Origin: Pantoea sp. At-9b
Lineage (GTDB): Bacteria > Pseudomonadota > Gammaproteobacteria > Enterobacterales > Enterobacteriaceae
Assembly (NCBI RefSeq): GCF_000175935.2
Contig: NC_014838.1
Span: 1-64,000 of the forward strand
Direction: 5' to 3'
Length of the DNA stretch: 64,000 nucleotides
Every line of letters starts with the position of its first letter. The stretch's first letter is position 1. The position numbers were made by a program, and so were the translations under genes. The notes below the pieces were generated by a model. It was given only the letters and a program-made list of their open reading frames with translations, ran no database searches and had not been told where the DNA came from. Shown here one piece after another: positions 17,722-27,264 of the stretch.

Positions 17722-18468
17722 TCAGAATCCGGCATTCAGGTCGCATCTCATATGCGTCCATCCCTGATAGTTTTTGACTTCCGGGATGCGGTCGGGCAGG
17801 TTCTGGAAGTTGGTGTAATACTGGTTTGTCATGCGATGTAGAATACGCGGATCGATATATTCCCTGCCCCACAATGATGTATCTAAGCCTTCAGCAGGTT
17901 GTATTGCGTTGATATGATGGGGGATCTTTCTTCCTCTAAACTCGACAACATAATCCACGCCTGTTCCGCCGGGTTGCAGACGCGGATCATCGAAAGGCAG
18001 GGAGGACATATAAATGCGTCCCTGTTTGGTCAGCAGAAAACCCTGGTCATTAACCACGGTCAGGGACTGGATATTATCGTAAGTGGGTGCATTTGAACCA
18101 TTGTCCTCTTCACCTCTAATTGAGGACGTTTTCCAGGTTCTGCCATAATCTTTAGAAACAGTCATTGCACTGGTCATGCCCCAGCCAGGTAGGGCTATAT
18201 AACGTTCTGAGGGATGAATATAAGAACGAGTAAAAATACGATAACCCCAGTCATGCACTTCTGTCCTGATCCCTCGTTTCTGGTCCACAAACCACAATGC
18301 GCCCTCACAGTTAAATCCCTGTAATTCCAGCCAGCGGTGATCGTCAAAACGGTATACCACCTGTACTGGCTTCTGTCGGGGTTTCAATAAATGGCTTTGG
18401 CATCCCCCCAGCATGAACAGAGCAATAACCAGTACTGTCGATGTAAATCCTTTTACATATTTCATCAT
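17722..18468 (-). CDS. Tli3-like T6SS immunity lipoprotein
   Basis: A 248-residue lipoprotein (signal peptide with lipobox LGGC, Cys at about 23). Its position directly after the Tle3-like lipase gene (2-bp gap) and its periplasmic anchoring match the Tli immunity proteins that neutralise phospholipase effectors delivered to the periplasm. The C-terminal half (about residues 150-248) is the part shared with the shortened paralogue. The immunity role is inferred from context and family resemblance. Confidence 0.75.
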   Translation of the reverse strand: MMKYVKGFTSTVLVIALFMLGGCQSHLLKPRQKPVQVVYRFDDHRWLELQGFNCEGALWFVDQKRGIRTEVHDWGYRIFTRSYIHPSERYIALPGWGMTSAMTVSKDYGRTWKTSSIRGEEDNGSNAPTYDNIQSLTVVNDQGFLLTKQGRIYMSSLPFDDPRLQPGGTGVDYVVEFRGRKIPHHINAIQPAEGLDTSLWGREYIDPRILHRMTNQYYTNFQNLPDRIPEVKNYQGWTHMRCDLNAGF

Positions 18469-18470
18469 GA

Positions 18471-20615
18471 CTAAAACACCATTTTGTGACCCATTGAGGG
18501 AAGTTCTAAATAATTAAGGGGATCAGGCATATCCCATTGCGGTAATGGAACCTCTTTATGATGAAACTCAGGGTGGCGTGCCGGAGAAATTTTAGAACCA
18601 GGATAATATTCGTTAACAACACCGAATTCACCGGCTGGCAAAACTTCATCGGGTTTGTTCATGAATTTTTTAGTCTTATAAAAATTCAGCTGACCGGAAC
18701 TGTAATATGACCTGGTATCCTCATCCGGATTATACATATGCCGCCAGTCGGCCAGTTTCCGCAGCCGCAACCAGAACTCCGGATCCTCAAACGCCATACA
18801 GTTACCAATCGCCAGGTCATAGGCCACCGCTTTTTCCTGCACGTTCGGGTCCATCACAATGGCCGAATGCTGGCTGAGTTTTACCGGGTCGCCATATTTC
18901 GCCATCTCATCAATTTCCTGGTCGGTTTTATTCCGTAACAGCAGATATTCCATCCGCTGCTGCGAACCGATAATACGGCCACCGGTGAATTGGGTTTTGT
19001 AATGAACATTGACCGCACTCAGTTCGGCTTCGGTCAGAATATGCCCCGGCTGGATGCCATAGTCGTGTAACGGTATCAGGGGACGTTTTTCCTTCACCTG
19101 CCACACGCCCTCATGGGCACGGGCGGAATAGTCTATATAGCGATCCTCCCCTGCCACCCCGGTCTTAAACTTCATCTCCCCGTCATGACTGCTGCCCATC
19201 AGGGTCAGCTCAAACACCTGCGGCAGCGCTTCAGCATTGAGGGTCACGCCACTGTGGTACGGATAGGCGGCGTTGGTTGCCCGGCCGTCATAACGGAAGT
19301 CCCCTTCCCGCCAGGCGGGCTTCTCAAACGGACGATGAGTCGGGTTGCCGCCGGTGGTGTAGTGCTGGCAAAACGCCCGCTGGTAAAGGTTCTCCATCCC
19401 CGTTGCAACCTGATCGGGAATGCCGCGCCAGCCAACCCCCTGCACGTTCTGTAGCGACACAATGCCATCATCCGGGCAGAAATAGTTATATACCCGGCCA
19501 TAATTGTTGCGGCTATAGCGCGGATCGCTGTGCCACTGGTGTTTGCGCGCCAGCGTGCCGTCGTTCAGCATCGCCTGCACAAAGTCCGGGTGATAGCGCC
19601 CGGACGGATCATATTTGGGGTTGGTAGCCATCAGCCGACAGAAATTACGCATCGTTTCCTGACGGGCTTTAGCGGTCTGCTGGCGGCCCGGCAGCAGGTT
19701 CTCCAGAAAACGCGGTTCCAGCGAATAAGGGGAGTGGCAGAGGATGGTGCAGTCAGCAACAGTGTATTGGGGTGCCTTCTGCTTCAGAATCATGTTCGCC
19801 AGCATGGTGATAAGGGTGCCCTGGCTGTGTGCCACGATATTGATGGTATCGAGTTCAGTTGCCTTATTTTTTCTGATTTCAAGAATCAAATCCGCCAGCC
19901 GCTGCGCCGCAAAGAACTGATAAATCCGGTGCGGATTGCCGTAAATCGGGTGCGTAAAATCACCGCCGTTGAACTTGCGGCTGTAGACTCCCGCCATCCA
20001 GATTGCGCCACCGTTGGCTCCCGGCCCGAGCATATCCGGGATACAGGTGGTGGCATTGGCAAAGGTGCCACCATTTTTAGCCGCCGCAAGATTCAGCACG
20101 TTGCCGTAGTTATCGTTGCAGAAGCCGCGCATTTCCGGGTTGAGTTTTTTCAGGCGTTTCGGATCATTCTCCTGAAAAGCATCATATGGCAGCACCGATT
20201 CCAGCCCGAGCTTTTTGACCTCGTCACGATAACGCTGCTGGTCGGCGTCATAGGTTTCCCGATCCACCGGACGATATCCCCAGTAAAACGGGATCACCGG
20301 CGAGCGATCGCTGGCGGTAATACGTCGCGCGGCACCGCTCAGGTCGGTTAAGCCGCACATCTCCGCCCATTCATTGGGATGCATATCGGTGCGGGCCAGC
20401 CGGGTATTCAGCCCGGCGACAATCCCCTGCTCCTGCGTCTCGTAGGCTTCACCAATATCGTTGACGCCATGCACCAGAATAACGATGCAGGGTAGCGGGC
20501 TGCCAGCCGCAAAATCCTGTGTGATCATCGCCCCGCCAGTCTCACGATCCACACCAATACAAGTCCCGAGTACCGGGTTGTTGAAAACATTGTCTGACCG
20601 CTTTTCCTTGCTCAT
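18471..20615 (-). CDS. Tle3-like T6SS phospholipase effector
   Basis: A 714-residue alpha/beta-hydrolase effector. An ILVHGVNDIGEAYE segment (about 46-59) forms the oxyanion region. The nucleophile motif AHSQG places the catalytic serine at about residue 264. A long C-terminal part resembles the DUF3274-type tail of Tle3 lipases. The start at 20615 (GGGAGG upstream) overlaps the vgrG stop as ATGA, coupling effector to carrier. Tle proteins degrade target-cell phospholipids after VgrG delivery. The family call rests on recalled similarity; the hydrolase motif is directly visible. Confidence 0.82.
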   Translation of the reverse strand: MSKEKRSDNVFNNPVLGTCIGVDRETGGAMITQDFAAGSPLPCIVILVHGVNDIGEAYETQEQGIVAGLNTRLARTDMHPNEWAEMCGLTDLSGAARRITASDRSPVIPFYWGYRPVDRETYDADQQRYRDEVKKLGLESVLPYDAFQENDPKRLKKLNPEMRGFCNDNYGNVLNLAAAKNGGTFANATTCIPDMLGPGANGGAIWMAGVYSRKFNGGDFTHPIYGNPHRIYQFFAAQRLADLILEIRKNKATELDTINIVAHSQGTLITMLANMILKQKAPQYTVADCTILCHSPYSLEPRFLENLLPGRQQTAKARQETMRNFCRLMATNPKYDPSGRYHPDFVQAMLNDGTLARKHQWHSDPRYSRNNYGRVYNYFCPDDGIVSLQNVQGVGWRGIPDQVATGMENLYQRAFCQHYTTGGNPTHRPFEKPAWREGDFRYDGRATNAAYPYHSGVTLNAEALPQVFELTLMGSSHDGEMKFKTGVAGEDRYIDYSARAHEGVWQVKEKRPLIPLHDYGIQPGHILTEAELSAVNVHYKTQFTGGRIIGSQQRMEYLLLRNKTDQEIDEMAKYGDPVKLSQHSAIVMDPNVQEKAVAYDLAIGNCMAFEDPEFWLRLRKLADWRHMYNPDEDTRSYYSSGQLNFYKTKKFMNKPDEVLPAGEFGVVNEYYPGSKISPARHPEFHHKEVPLPQWDMPDPLNYLELPSMGHKMVF

Positions 20616-23149
20616 GGTTTTGCCTCCCTTACCAACGTAATTTCCAGCTGTTCGGTTTCCGCCAAATCCAGTAACGGCGAGCAACCATTGGCATCCGTGC
20701 TCCCCTCAATCATGCCGCCATCTGAAGTGGTTACGCGAAAGATTTGATGCAGCAGCGGATGCTTGCGGTCGCCATCACGATACAGCCTGACCCTGCGCAC
20801 CAGAGAGTTAGCCGCAAACACCGGATCAACAATCTTCGCCATCTCGCCTGGCTGATAACTGAGCGTCGGCGATTTCTGTTCAATGTATTTTGGCGAGAAA
20901 ATTTCTACGCCGCCGCCAGGATGGATACGAATACCACCACCCCCGCAGTGCAAAAACAGCCCCTTTTTCGCGCTAATCTGTACCTCACCATTCACACTGG
21001 TGATCTGCATATCCTGTTCGGACAACGCGGAGAGTTTTCCCCGTTGGGCCTGCAAGCTAATGTGACCCGACGCGGCAATAAGTTTGATCCCCACGCGGCG
21101 TACAAATGCAGAGATGCCCTGACCTGCCGCCAGCGACAAGGTTTTAAAGATATTCACGCTGCCATTATTGCTGGCGGTAATCACCGCATCCTGCCCGGCG
21201 GAAAGTTGCAGGCTTTCCGGCGTGGCCTGCACCAGCCCGGCATCGGCCCAGGCCACAATGCCGGGTTTTTTCAGTTCGGAAAGTGATTGCTGAAGTTGTT
21301 GCTGCGGCGCAGTTTCCACGCTATCGGCTCCGGCATTGGCCGCACTCCCTTGCAGGCTATACGCCAGCGTGAGCGCCTGTTCCAAATGGCGGATTGTTTC
21401 TGCCATCTCCAGCTGATTACCCTGTACATTGGGTTGTGCCGCGGTGGTCAGCAGGATACCCTCTCCCGCTCTGACGGCGGCATGACGGTCAGTGCGCAAC
21501 TCGGCACCCTCACCGCGCGGCTGGCGTTTGACATCCACCAGATGGCCGATATTCAGCTGCGTTTTACCAAATTCAGTTGCCAGCTTGATATGTTCATGGC
21601 CCTGCTTATCCTCCATTCGTAGCTTGTTTTTGCCATAGGTGCGGATGACGTTGCGGGTGCTGTTGAGCTCATTCACCAGATCAGGATTGGTCACATCATG
21701 CAGCACGTGCGCGATGTAAGGACGCTCGGGGTCACCCCCCTCGAATGCGATGGCAACTTCGGTATTGTCCAGTAACGGGAAATGCACGCCGAAACGATCC
21801 CCCGCATAAATCCGTGCCAGACGTACCGGCATACTCTCCTGCCCTTTCACCCACTCATCCAGATCGAAGCTGAATTTCACCCGGTAACGCCCCTGCTGAT
21901 CGGGGCGCGCTAAGGTGTCATTCATATGGTGGCCGGAGATGCGCGCCGGAACGGTACCGGCGATAACAGGGCGAGGGCGTCGTTCCGGGCGATATGCGGC
22001 CCGCGCACTCCAGGGCATTCCGCTCAGTTCAGATTCGAACGGGCTGCTGCGTGAGCCACGGCAGATCAGGCTCACCACCAGCCAGCCGTCGGAAAAAGCA
22101 TCAGGGCAATCCCCGATAATTTCTGACACCATACCGGGTAACAGCGCAGGATCATCCGTCCTTGCTGCCAGTCGCAGGCGATGACACAAATGGCGCTCAT
22201 GACGAATGCGGGCATAAAACCATGAGGTTTCCGCCTCACCCCCCTGCATGCTTGCCCAGCGGTCACCTTCGCCGTGATGGATATCCGCATAGTGGTAATC
22301 CCGCCCACAGGTAAACGCGGCTTGGTTCGCCATATCAGCGGAAGCTTCCAGCGCGGTAAGGCGCTGGATACGGTAGTCGTAATCACGTGTATGTACTGCT
22401 GCCGTCACCACCGCAGCATGGCTGGTCATATCACGCAGGGTCAGAGAATCCCCCGCCATACCGGCCTGCGGCAATGCCCTGATTTTATGCCCCAACACGT
22501 AACCCGATGGCATATCGCCAAAAACCATTACCGTCAGATGGCTGGCCGTTTTATGCGGTTCAAAGCGAAACCAGATCCCCACTTCAGACAGCAGCCGCAG
22601 CATGAACTGCAAGTCCGTCTCTCCCCACTGGACAATCATTTCACGCTCGGGGTAGGTCCAGCACAGGCCCGTCATATCCATTTCGTGACCTTCCATTCCA
22701 TGGGATTTCAGCACGCGGCCAATCAGTTCGGGTACGGCGACATGCTGGAAGATAGCGTAACGGTGGGTATGGCTAAGCAGTGAAAGGGGGGATTCGAGAA
22801 CAACTTCGTATAACGCTTCATCGTGACTGGCAGACAAACGGGACATCGCGGTAATAACACCATTCATCTCCCGCTGTGCCAGCCGTTGCCCCTCTGGTGG
22901 TGGAGAACCTGAGCCAGCGTCTGAAGAGCCGACGATGCTGAATGAGGCTTTCTTCATCATCAGACTCTCAGGTGCAATGTCACGATCTTCGCAGGTAAAG
23001 CGGATGACATAGCGCCAGGGCTGACTCAGCGCTTCCTCACCGGTAAACGACTCAACGTCAACATAACACGTTGATTTTTCTAAATTCAGATGGTAGCGAT
23101 TGTGGGTGTTGAGCTGAACATCCTCATGAAAATTTGTGTTATTCAACAT
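20612..23149 (-). CDS. vgrG: VgrG type VI secretion spike protein
   Basis: An 845-residue VgrG. It has an N-terminal gp27-like part (about 1-370), a gp5-like OB segment (RYRVKFSFDLDEW...RIYAG), and the DUF2345 beta-helix extension (about 600-760). A final roughly 80-residue transthyretin-like tail (VRRVRLYRDGDRKHPLLHQIFRV) probably docks the Tle3 cargo. The start at 23149 follows GGGAGAGAAAGT. No baseplate, sheath or TssM genes are in the window, so this is an orphan vgrG island that depends on an apparatus elsewhere. Confidence 0.93.
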   Translation of the reverse strand: MLNNTNFHEDVQLNTHNRYHLNLEKSTCYVDVESFTGEEALSQPWRYVIRFTCEDRDIAPESLMMKKASFSIVGSSDAGSGSPPPEGQRLAQREMNGVITAMSRLSASHDEALYEVVLESPLSLLSHTHRYAIFQHVAVPELIGRVLKSHGMEGHEMDMTGLCWTYPEREMIVQWGETDLQFMLRLLSEVGIWFRFEPHKTASHLTVMVFGDMPSGYVLGHKIRALPQAGMAGDSLTLRDMTSHAAVVTAAVHTRDYDYRIQRLTALEASADMANQAAFTCGRDYHYADIHHGEGDRWASMQGGEAETSWFYARIRHERHLCHRLRLAARTDDPALLPGMVSEIIGDCPDAFSDGWLVVSLICRGSRSSPFESELSGMPWSARAAYRPERRPRPVIAGTVPARISGHHMNDTLARPDQQGRYRVKFSFDLDEWVKGQESMPVRLARIYAGDRFGVHFPLLDNTEVAIAFEGGDPERPYIAHVLHDVTNPDLVNELNSTRNVIRTYGKNKLRMEDKQGHEHIKLATEFGKTQLNIGHLVDVKRQPRGEGAELRTDRHAAVRAGEGILLTTAAQPNVQGNQLEMAETIRHLEQALTLAYSLQGSAANAGADSVETAPQQQLQQSLSELKKPGIVAWADAGLVQATPESLQLSAGQDAVITASNNGSVNIFKTLSLAAGQGISAFVRRVGIKLIAASGHISLQAQRGKLSALSEQDMQITSVNGEVQISAKKGLFLHCGGGGIRIHPGGGVEIFSPKYIEQKSPTLSYQPGEMAKIVDPVFAANSLVRRVRLYRDGDRKHPLLHQIFRVTTSDGGMIEGSTDANGCSPLLDLAETEQLEITLVREAKP

Positions 23150-23263
23150 ACTTTCTCTCCCTGAAAGTCGATTCACAACATTTAGTTTCGGGAGAGAATA
23201 GTCAACAACGGTGATTTAGTGAACAGCCGCTTATCAATTTTGTAGCATGGGCCTGATTTCTGA

Positions 23264-23956
23264 CTACAACAATGCCGCTTTTACCGCATCCTGTGCATGG
23301 ATCAGCGTGGTGTCGAACAGCGGTACGCTGGCATCCTCCGGCTTCACCAACAGGGTGATTTCCGTGCAGCCAAGAATAATGGCTTCTGCTCCCTCGGCGA
23401 CCAACTGCGCAATAATCTCACGATAGTGTGCACGTGATTCCTCGCGAATAATTCCCAGACACAGCTCCTGATAAATGATGTCGTGCACCACTTTGCGTTG
23501 CGTTGCCGCAGGCACCAGCACCTCAATACCGTACTCCTGTTGCAGCCGGCCTTTGTAGAAGTCCTGTTCCATGGTGAAGCCGGTCGCCAACAAACCGACG
23601 CGTTTTACCCCCGCCTGACGGATGCGTGCCGCCGTCGCATCCGCAATATGCAGCAGCGGAATGTTTACCGCCGCCGTGATTTGTGCGGCGAGTTTATGCA
23701 TGGTGTTGGTACAGAGCACGATGAAATCAGCACCACCGCGTTCAAGACTGAGCGCGGCCGCCGCCAGAATCTCTCCGGCTTTTTGCCACTCACCGGCAAC
23801 CTGTAATTGCTCTATTTCTTGAAAATCAACGCTGTACATCAGACTGCGCGCCGAGTGCAATCCTCCCAGCTGCTGCTTAACCTGCTCATTGATGATGCGA
23901 TAATAGAGCGCCGTCGATTCCCAGCTCATCCCGCCAATCAGGCCGATCAGTTTCAT
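23264..23956 (-). CDS. ygeA: YgeA-like amino acid racemase (Asp/Glu racemase family)
   Basis: A 230-residue protein, the same length as E. coli YgeA, a broad-specificity amino acid racemase. The two catalytic cysteines are in VLCTNTMHK (about residue 83) and LGCTEITLL (about 197). It acts without PLP in the cytoplasm. Its start overlaps the stop of the FUSC exporter gene by ATGA, so the two are co-translated. Confidence 0.9.
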   Translation of the reverse strand: MKLIGLIGGMSWESTALYYRIINEQVKQQLGGLHSARSLMYSVDFQEIEQLQVAGEWQKAGEILAAAALSLERGGADFIVLCTNTMHKLAAQITAAVNIPLLHIADATAARIRQAGVKRVGLLATGFTMEQDFYKGRLQQEYGIEVLVPAATQRKVVHDIIYQELCLGIIREESRAHYREIIAQLVAEGAEAIILGCTEITLLVKPEDASVPLFDTTLIHAQDAVKAALL

Positions 23957-26004
23957 TCTGTGTCCTTTATCTTTTCCGGCCAGCGTGCCGTCGGAAACAA
24001 CGATAACCGAATATTGAACAAATGGAACAGTGGGACAAACAATGCATGTTCCCGCACCGCGCCCGCTTCCAGGCCGAGCAGTAAGCGGTTCAACTCCATC
24101 AACAAAGCCGGTTGCGGCTGGGTCTGTAACGATTTCAGCCGCTGTTTGAGGAACTGACTTAACTCATGGAACATCGCGCCGCTATCGATGTGATGCGCTG
24201 TCAGCAGCGTCTGATGCCTTACGTAAAAGTCATAGCAATTGGCCCCCAGCCAGGCTTCGGCAATCAGGTTGCCGCCGGACACCAGATCCGGCACCGGATC
24301 AACCCGTTTACGCGGCAAGATCACGTTGACCTTATCCAGCGTGCGGGCCACAAACTGCTGCCGCATCGACATCGTCACCCCATTCAGCCGCATCGCGGTA
24401 ATAAATTGCAGCAGCTCTCGAATGCCTTTGCGCACCGCGCGTTTGGCCGTCCAGGAGGGGCGCTTGTTACGAATTAACGCGGTGATCACCACGCCAAACA
24501 CAATCCCCACCATCGTTGACAGTACTGCATTCACTATAAGCAGTAAGTCAGGTTTAAAGTGATGACTCATCCCGATAAAACCGGGTATCTGAGTCGCGAC
24601 GATCAGGCCAATCAGGTTGGTGGACGGATTGGCAATCACCAGCCCCAGCGCCAACAACCCCGGTGCCAGGCAAATCACCAGTGCTTCGAAGGTAATCGCC
24701 TGCGGGATCAGAAACACGATATACATCAGGCTGATCGCCACCGCGATAATGACCCCCTTTAGAAACAGCTTCATCGGGGCAATAGGACTATCCATCCCGG
24801 CAAAGAATGAACAGAGCACCGCCGCCATCATCGGCGCAGTCGAACCATCCACCCAGCCGCTGCCGATCCAAAACAAACAAGTCGCGAAGGTGGCGATAAA
24901 GGCGGTGAAGGAGGAGAGCAGCAACAAACCTTTGTCGATATGGCGGTGGCTGCGCACCACGGTTTTTCCCGGTTTCACCGTTGGTGTCCACTCACTGACA
25001 CGTTCGCTCACGCTGTGGTAGGCATTGGCAATGCGCACAAAATTCAGTAAGCGCTCCAGCAAACCCAGCAGCAAGATGCTTTCTTCGCTGTTAAGCCTGC
25101 CCTCCTGCCACGCGAGTTTGAGTTGTTCCTGTGCCGCCACCAGATTGTCGTGTACCGGCTGATCATCGGCTCCGTTCAGCCAGACCAGGAATTGCTGAAA
25201 CGCCTGCGCAACATACTCAGGGAACAGGATTTGTTGCTGTGCCAACAGGTTAAGTCGGGATTCAATCGCCGTTAGCGTCGGGATCAGATACGAGAGATGC
25301 TGATATTGCACGCTCACCAGACGCACCAGACGGCGCGCCGCATCCCCTTCATACACACAGTGGGTGATCAGCGTTTCAACATTCAATGGGTAGTTAGCCA
25401 TCTGAATCAGAATGCCTTCCCGCTCCAGCGCCTTGTCGTGCGGTGTCGACGTCATCAGTTCACTGCATAGCTTGCGCGCATTTTGATACCACTGGCTGAC
25501 GCTTTGCTCCAACAGATGGCGCATCGATACCGGCATGATCAGGCGATGCACCAGACTGCTACACACAATCGCCACGGTGATCTCCTCAATACGCGAAATC
25601 ACCGTGTAAGTGATAGACGCCGGCGAGGTCACATCGGGGAAACCCATAATGGCGGCACTGTAGCCCGCCAGCATGAACACATAACTTTTCGGCGTGCGGT
25701 CATGTAACGAGAGATAGAGACACACGGCGACCCACAGCGAGATGCACAGGCTGAACAACATCGGTTCCTGTACCGTCATCGGGTAGATTAACAGCGTAAA
25801 CAATCCACCCAGCACCGTTCCCATAAAGCGGAAGATGGATTTTGACACCGTCGAAGCGGAATAGAGCTGCGAGGCGACATAGACGGTGGTCAGCGACCAG
25901 GCCGGTTTATCAAGATTGAGTTCCAGAGCAATGTAAAAAGCCAGAAAGGCGGCAAGACACGTTTTGGCAGAAAACAGCACTGCACTTTGAGAAAGCCACT
26001 TCAT
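23953..26004 (-). CDS. FUSC-family inner-membrane exporter (AaeB/YccS-like)
   Basis: A 683-residue protein with two blocks of about five to six membrane segments (about residues 10-160 and 355-510), each followed by a cytoplasmic domain. This is the layout of aromatic-acid efflux protein AaeB and YccS. The frame extends to 26070, but MKWLSQSAVLFSAK at 26004 is the natural beginning of this family. The ribosome site is weak in both cases. No AaeA-type membrane fusion gene is adjacent. The substrate is unknown. Confidence 0.8.
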   Translation of the reverse strand: MKWLSQSAVLFSAKTCLAAFLAFYIALELNLDKPAWSLTTVYVASQLYSASTVSKSIFRFMGTVLGGLFTLLIYPMTVQEPMLFSLCISLWVAVCLYLSLHDRTPKSYVFMLAGYSAAIMGFPDVTSPASITYTVISRIEEITVAIVCSSLVHRLIMPVSMRHLLEQSVSQWYQNARKLCSELMTSTPHDKALEREGILIQMANYPLNVETLITHCVYEGDAARRLVRLVSVQYQHLSYLIPTLTAIESRLNLLAQQQILFPEYVAQAFQQFLVWLNGADDQPVHDNLVAAQEQLKLAWQEGRLNSEESILLLGLLERLLNFVRIANAYHSVSERVSEWTPTVKPGKTVVRSHRHIDKGLLLLSSFTAFIATFATCLFWIGSGWVDGSTAPMMAAVLCSFFAGMDSPIAPMKLFLKGVIIAVAISLMYIVFLIPQAITFEALVICLAPGLLALGLVIANPSTNLIGLIVATQIPGFIGMSHHFKPDLLLIVNAVLSTMVGIVFGVVITALIRNKRPSWTAKRAVRKGIRELLQFITAMRLNGVTMSMRQQFVARTLDKVNVILPRKRVDPVPDLVSGGNLIAEAWLGANCYDFYVRHQTLLTAHHIDSGAMFHELSQFLKQRLKSLQTQPQPALLMELNRLLLGLEAGAVREHALFVPLFHLFNIRLSLFPTARWPEKIKDTE

Positions 26005-26148
26005 AAAGCAAAAAAGACCTTGAGCAGGCAGGAATTGGCTTATCCTGGCAGAAGCCTCTGCGGAAGGCATTTTGATTTGTTATACAAATTATTACCGTGC
26101 TAATTATATGGGCATCTATGGAAATGGCTGGCGACATTTTCACCCGCT

Positions 26149-26166
26149 GACTGATTACAGTGAATG
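26149..26166 (+). repeat. Outlying iteron copy upstream of ssuA
   Basis: The stretch contains ACTGATTACAGTGAATG, an exact 17-base match to the plasmid iteron (reverse complement of CATTCACTGTAATCAGT), about 100 bp before the ssuA-like start codon and over 15 kb from the array. Confidence 0.85.
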
Positions 26167-26265
26167 GTCACAAAACTCAAACATAAAGTTATAAGCGATC
26201 TAAAATCGTTATTTATTGGTTATATATGCGCTTTGTTATGGTGGTAAAAAAACCACGAGAGAACC

Positions 26266-27216
26266 ATGATGACACGTAAAACGCATCTCTTGAGCACCCT
26301 GGCGCTAAGCCTTGGACTGCTCTCCGCGCACAGCTACGCTGCCAACCCGGAAACCGTCAACATCGGATATCAGAAAGCCAATATCTTCGCGTTGCTGAAA
26401 TATCGCGGCACGCTGGATGACGCCTTCAAAAAGGAAGGCATTAACGTTCGCTGGGTTGAGTTTCCCGCCGGACCGCAAATGTTGGAAGGATTGAACGTCG
26501 GCAGTATCGATCTGGCGGCAACCGGAGATGCCCCACCCGCCTTTGCTCAGGCGGCAAAAGCCGACCTGATCTATCTGGGCCATTCGCCTGCTAACCCGAA
26601 AACCGAAGCCATCGTGGTGCCCAAAGACTCCCCAATTAACAGCGTTGCCGATCTCAAAGGTAAGCGCGTGGGTCTGAATAAGGGTTCGGATGTCAATTAT
26701 CTGCTGGTCAAAGCACTGGAAGATGCCGGGCTGAACTATAAAGACATCACCCCGGTATATTTGCCGCCTGCGGACGCCCGTGCGGCCTTCCAGAAAGGAG
26801 CCATTGATGCCTGGGTGATTTGGGACCCGTTCCTCGCCGAAGTAGAGGCACATACCGGGGCACGTCAGGTGCGCAATGCGGAAGGCCTGGTGCCACATTA
26901 CACCTTCTATCTCGCCAGCCGCCGTTTTGCTGAGGAACACCCACAGACCGCACAGCAGGTGGTGGATGAGTTAAGTAAACTGAGTGACTGGGCTAACCAA
27001 CATCAGGACGATGCCGCCGCCATTCTGTCAACATCGACCGGGCTGGATAAAAGCATCTGGCAAACCACGCTGGCGCGTCTGCCCTATGGCGCGCAGCGCA
27101 TGACTCCGCAGGTGTTTGCTGAACAGCAGGCGCTGGCGGATACCTTTACCCGTGTCGGCTTGCTGCCGGTGAAGGTGGATGTGCGCAGCGCGACCTGGTC
27201 GCTGGATAAAAAGTAA
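26266..27216 (+). CDS. Aliphatic sulfonate/taurine-type ABC binding protein (SsuA-like)
   Basis: A 316-residue NMT1/SsuA-type periplasmic binding protein with a cleavable signal peptide (about residues 1-25, ending SAHSYA-A). Conserved segments are IGYQK, FPAGPQMLEGL, ATGDAPPAFAQA and LKGKRVGLNKGSDVNYLL. The same segments recur in the C-terminal domain of the sigma-54 regulator at 37024. No ssuB or ssuC lies nearby, so it must work with an importer elsewhere. A GC-rich hairpin follows the gene. The ligand is probably an alkanesulfonate or related organosulfur compound. Confidence 0.88.
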   Translation: MMTRKTHLLSTLALSLGLLSAHSYAANPETVNIGYQKANIFALLKYRGTLDDAFKKEGINVRWVEFPAGPQMLEGLNVGSIDLAATGDAPPAFAQAAKADLIYLGHSPANPKTEAIVVPKDSPINSVADLKGKRVGLNKGSDVNYLLVKALEDAGLNYKDITPVYLPPADARAAFQKGAIDAWVIWDPFLAEVEAHTGARQVRNAEGLVPHYTFYLASRRFAEEHPQTAQQVVDELSKLSDWANQHQDDAAAILSTSTGLDKSIWQTTLARLPYGAQRMTPQVFAEQQALADTFTRVGLLPVKVDVRSATWSLDKK

Positions 27217-27224
27217 GGCTGACA

Positions 27225-27256
27225 GCGCAACGGCTCAACCATCCGCGCCGTTGCGC
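27225..27256. terminator. Bidirectional hairpin between ssuA-like and sfnB-like genes
   Basis: GCGCAACGGC (27225-27234) pairs perfectly with GCCGTTGCGC (27247-27256) between the two converging genes. Confidence 0.65.
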
Positions 27257-27264
27257 ATCTCGCA

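Noticed and set aside
19530..20351. 273-codon plus-strand frame opposite the Tle3-like gene
   Set aside because: Antisense shadow of a GC-rich coding gene, with no recognisable domain.
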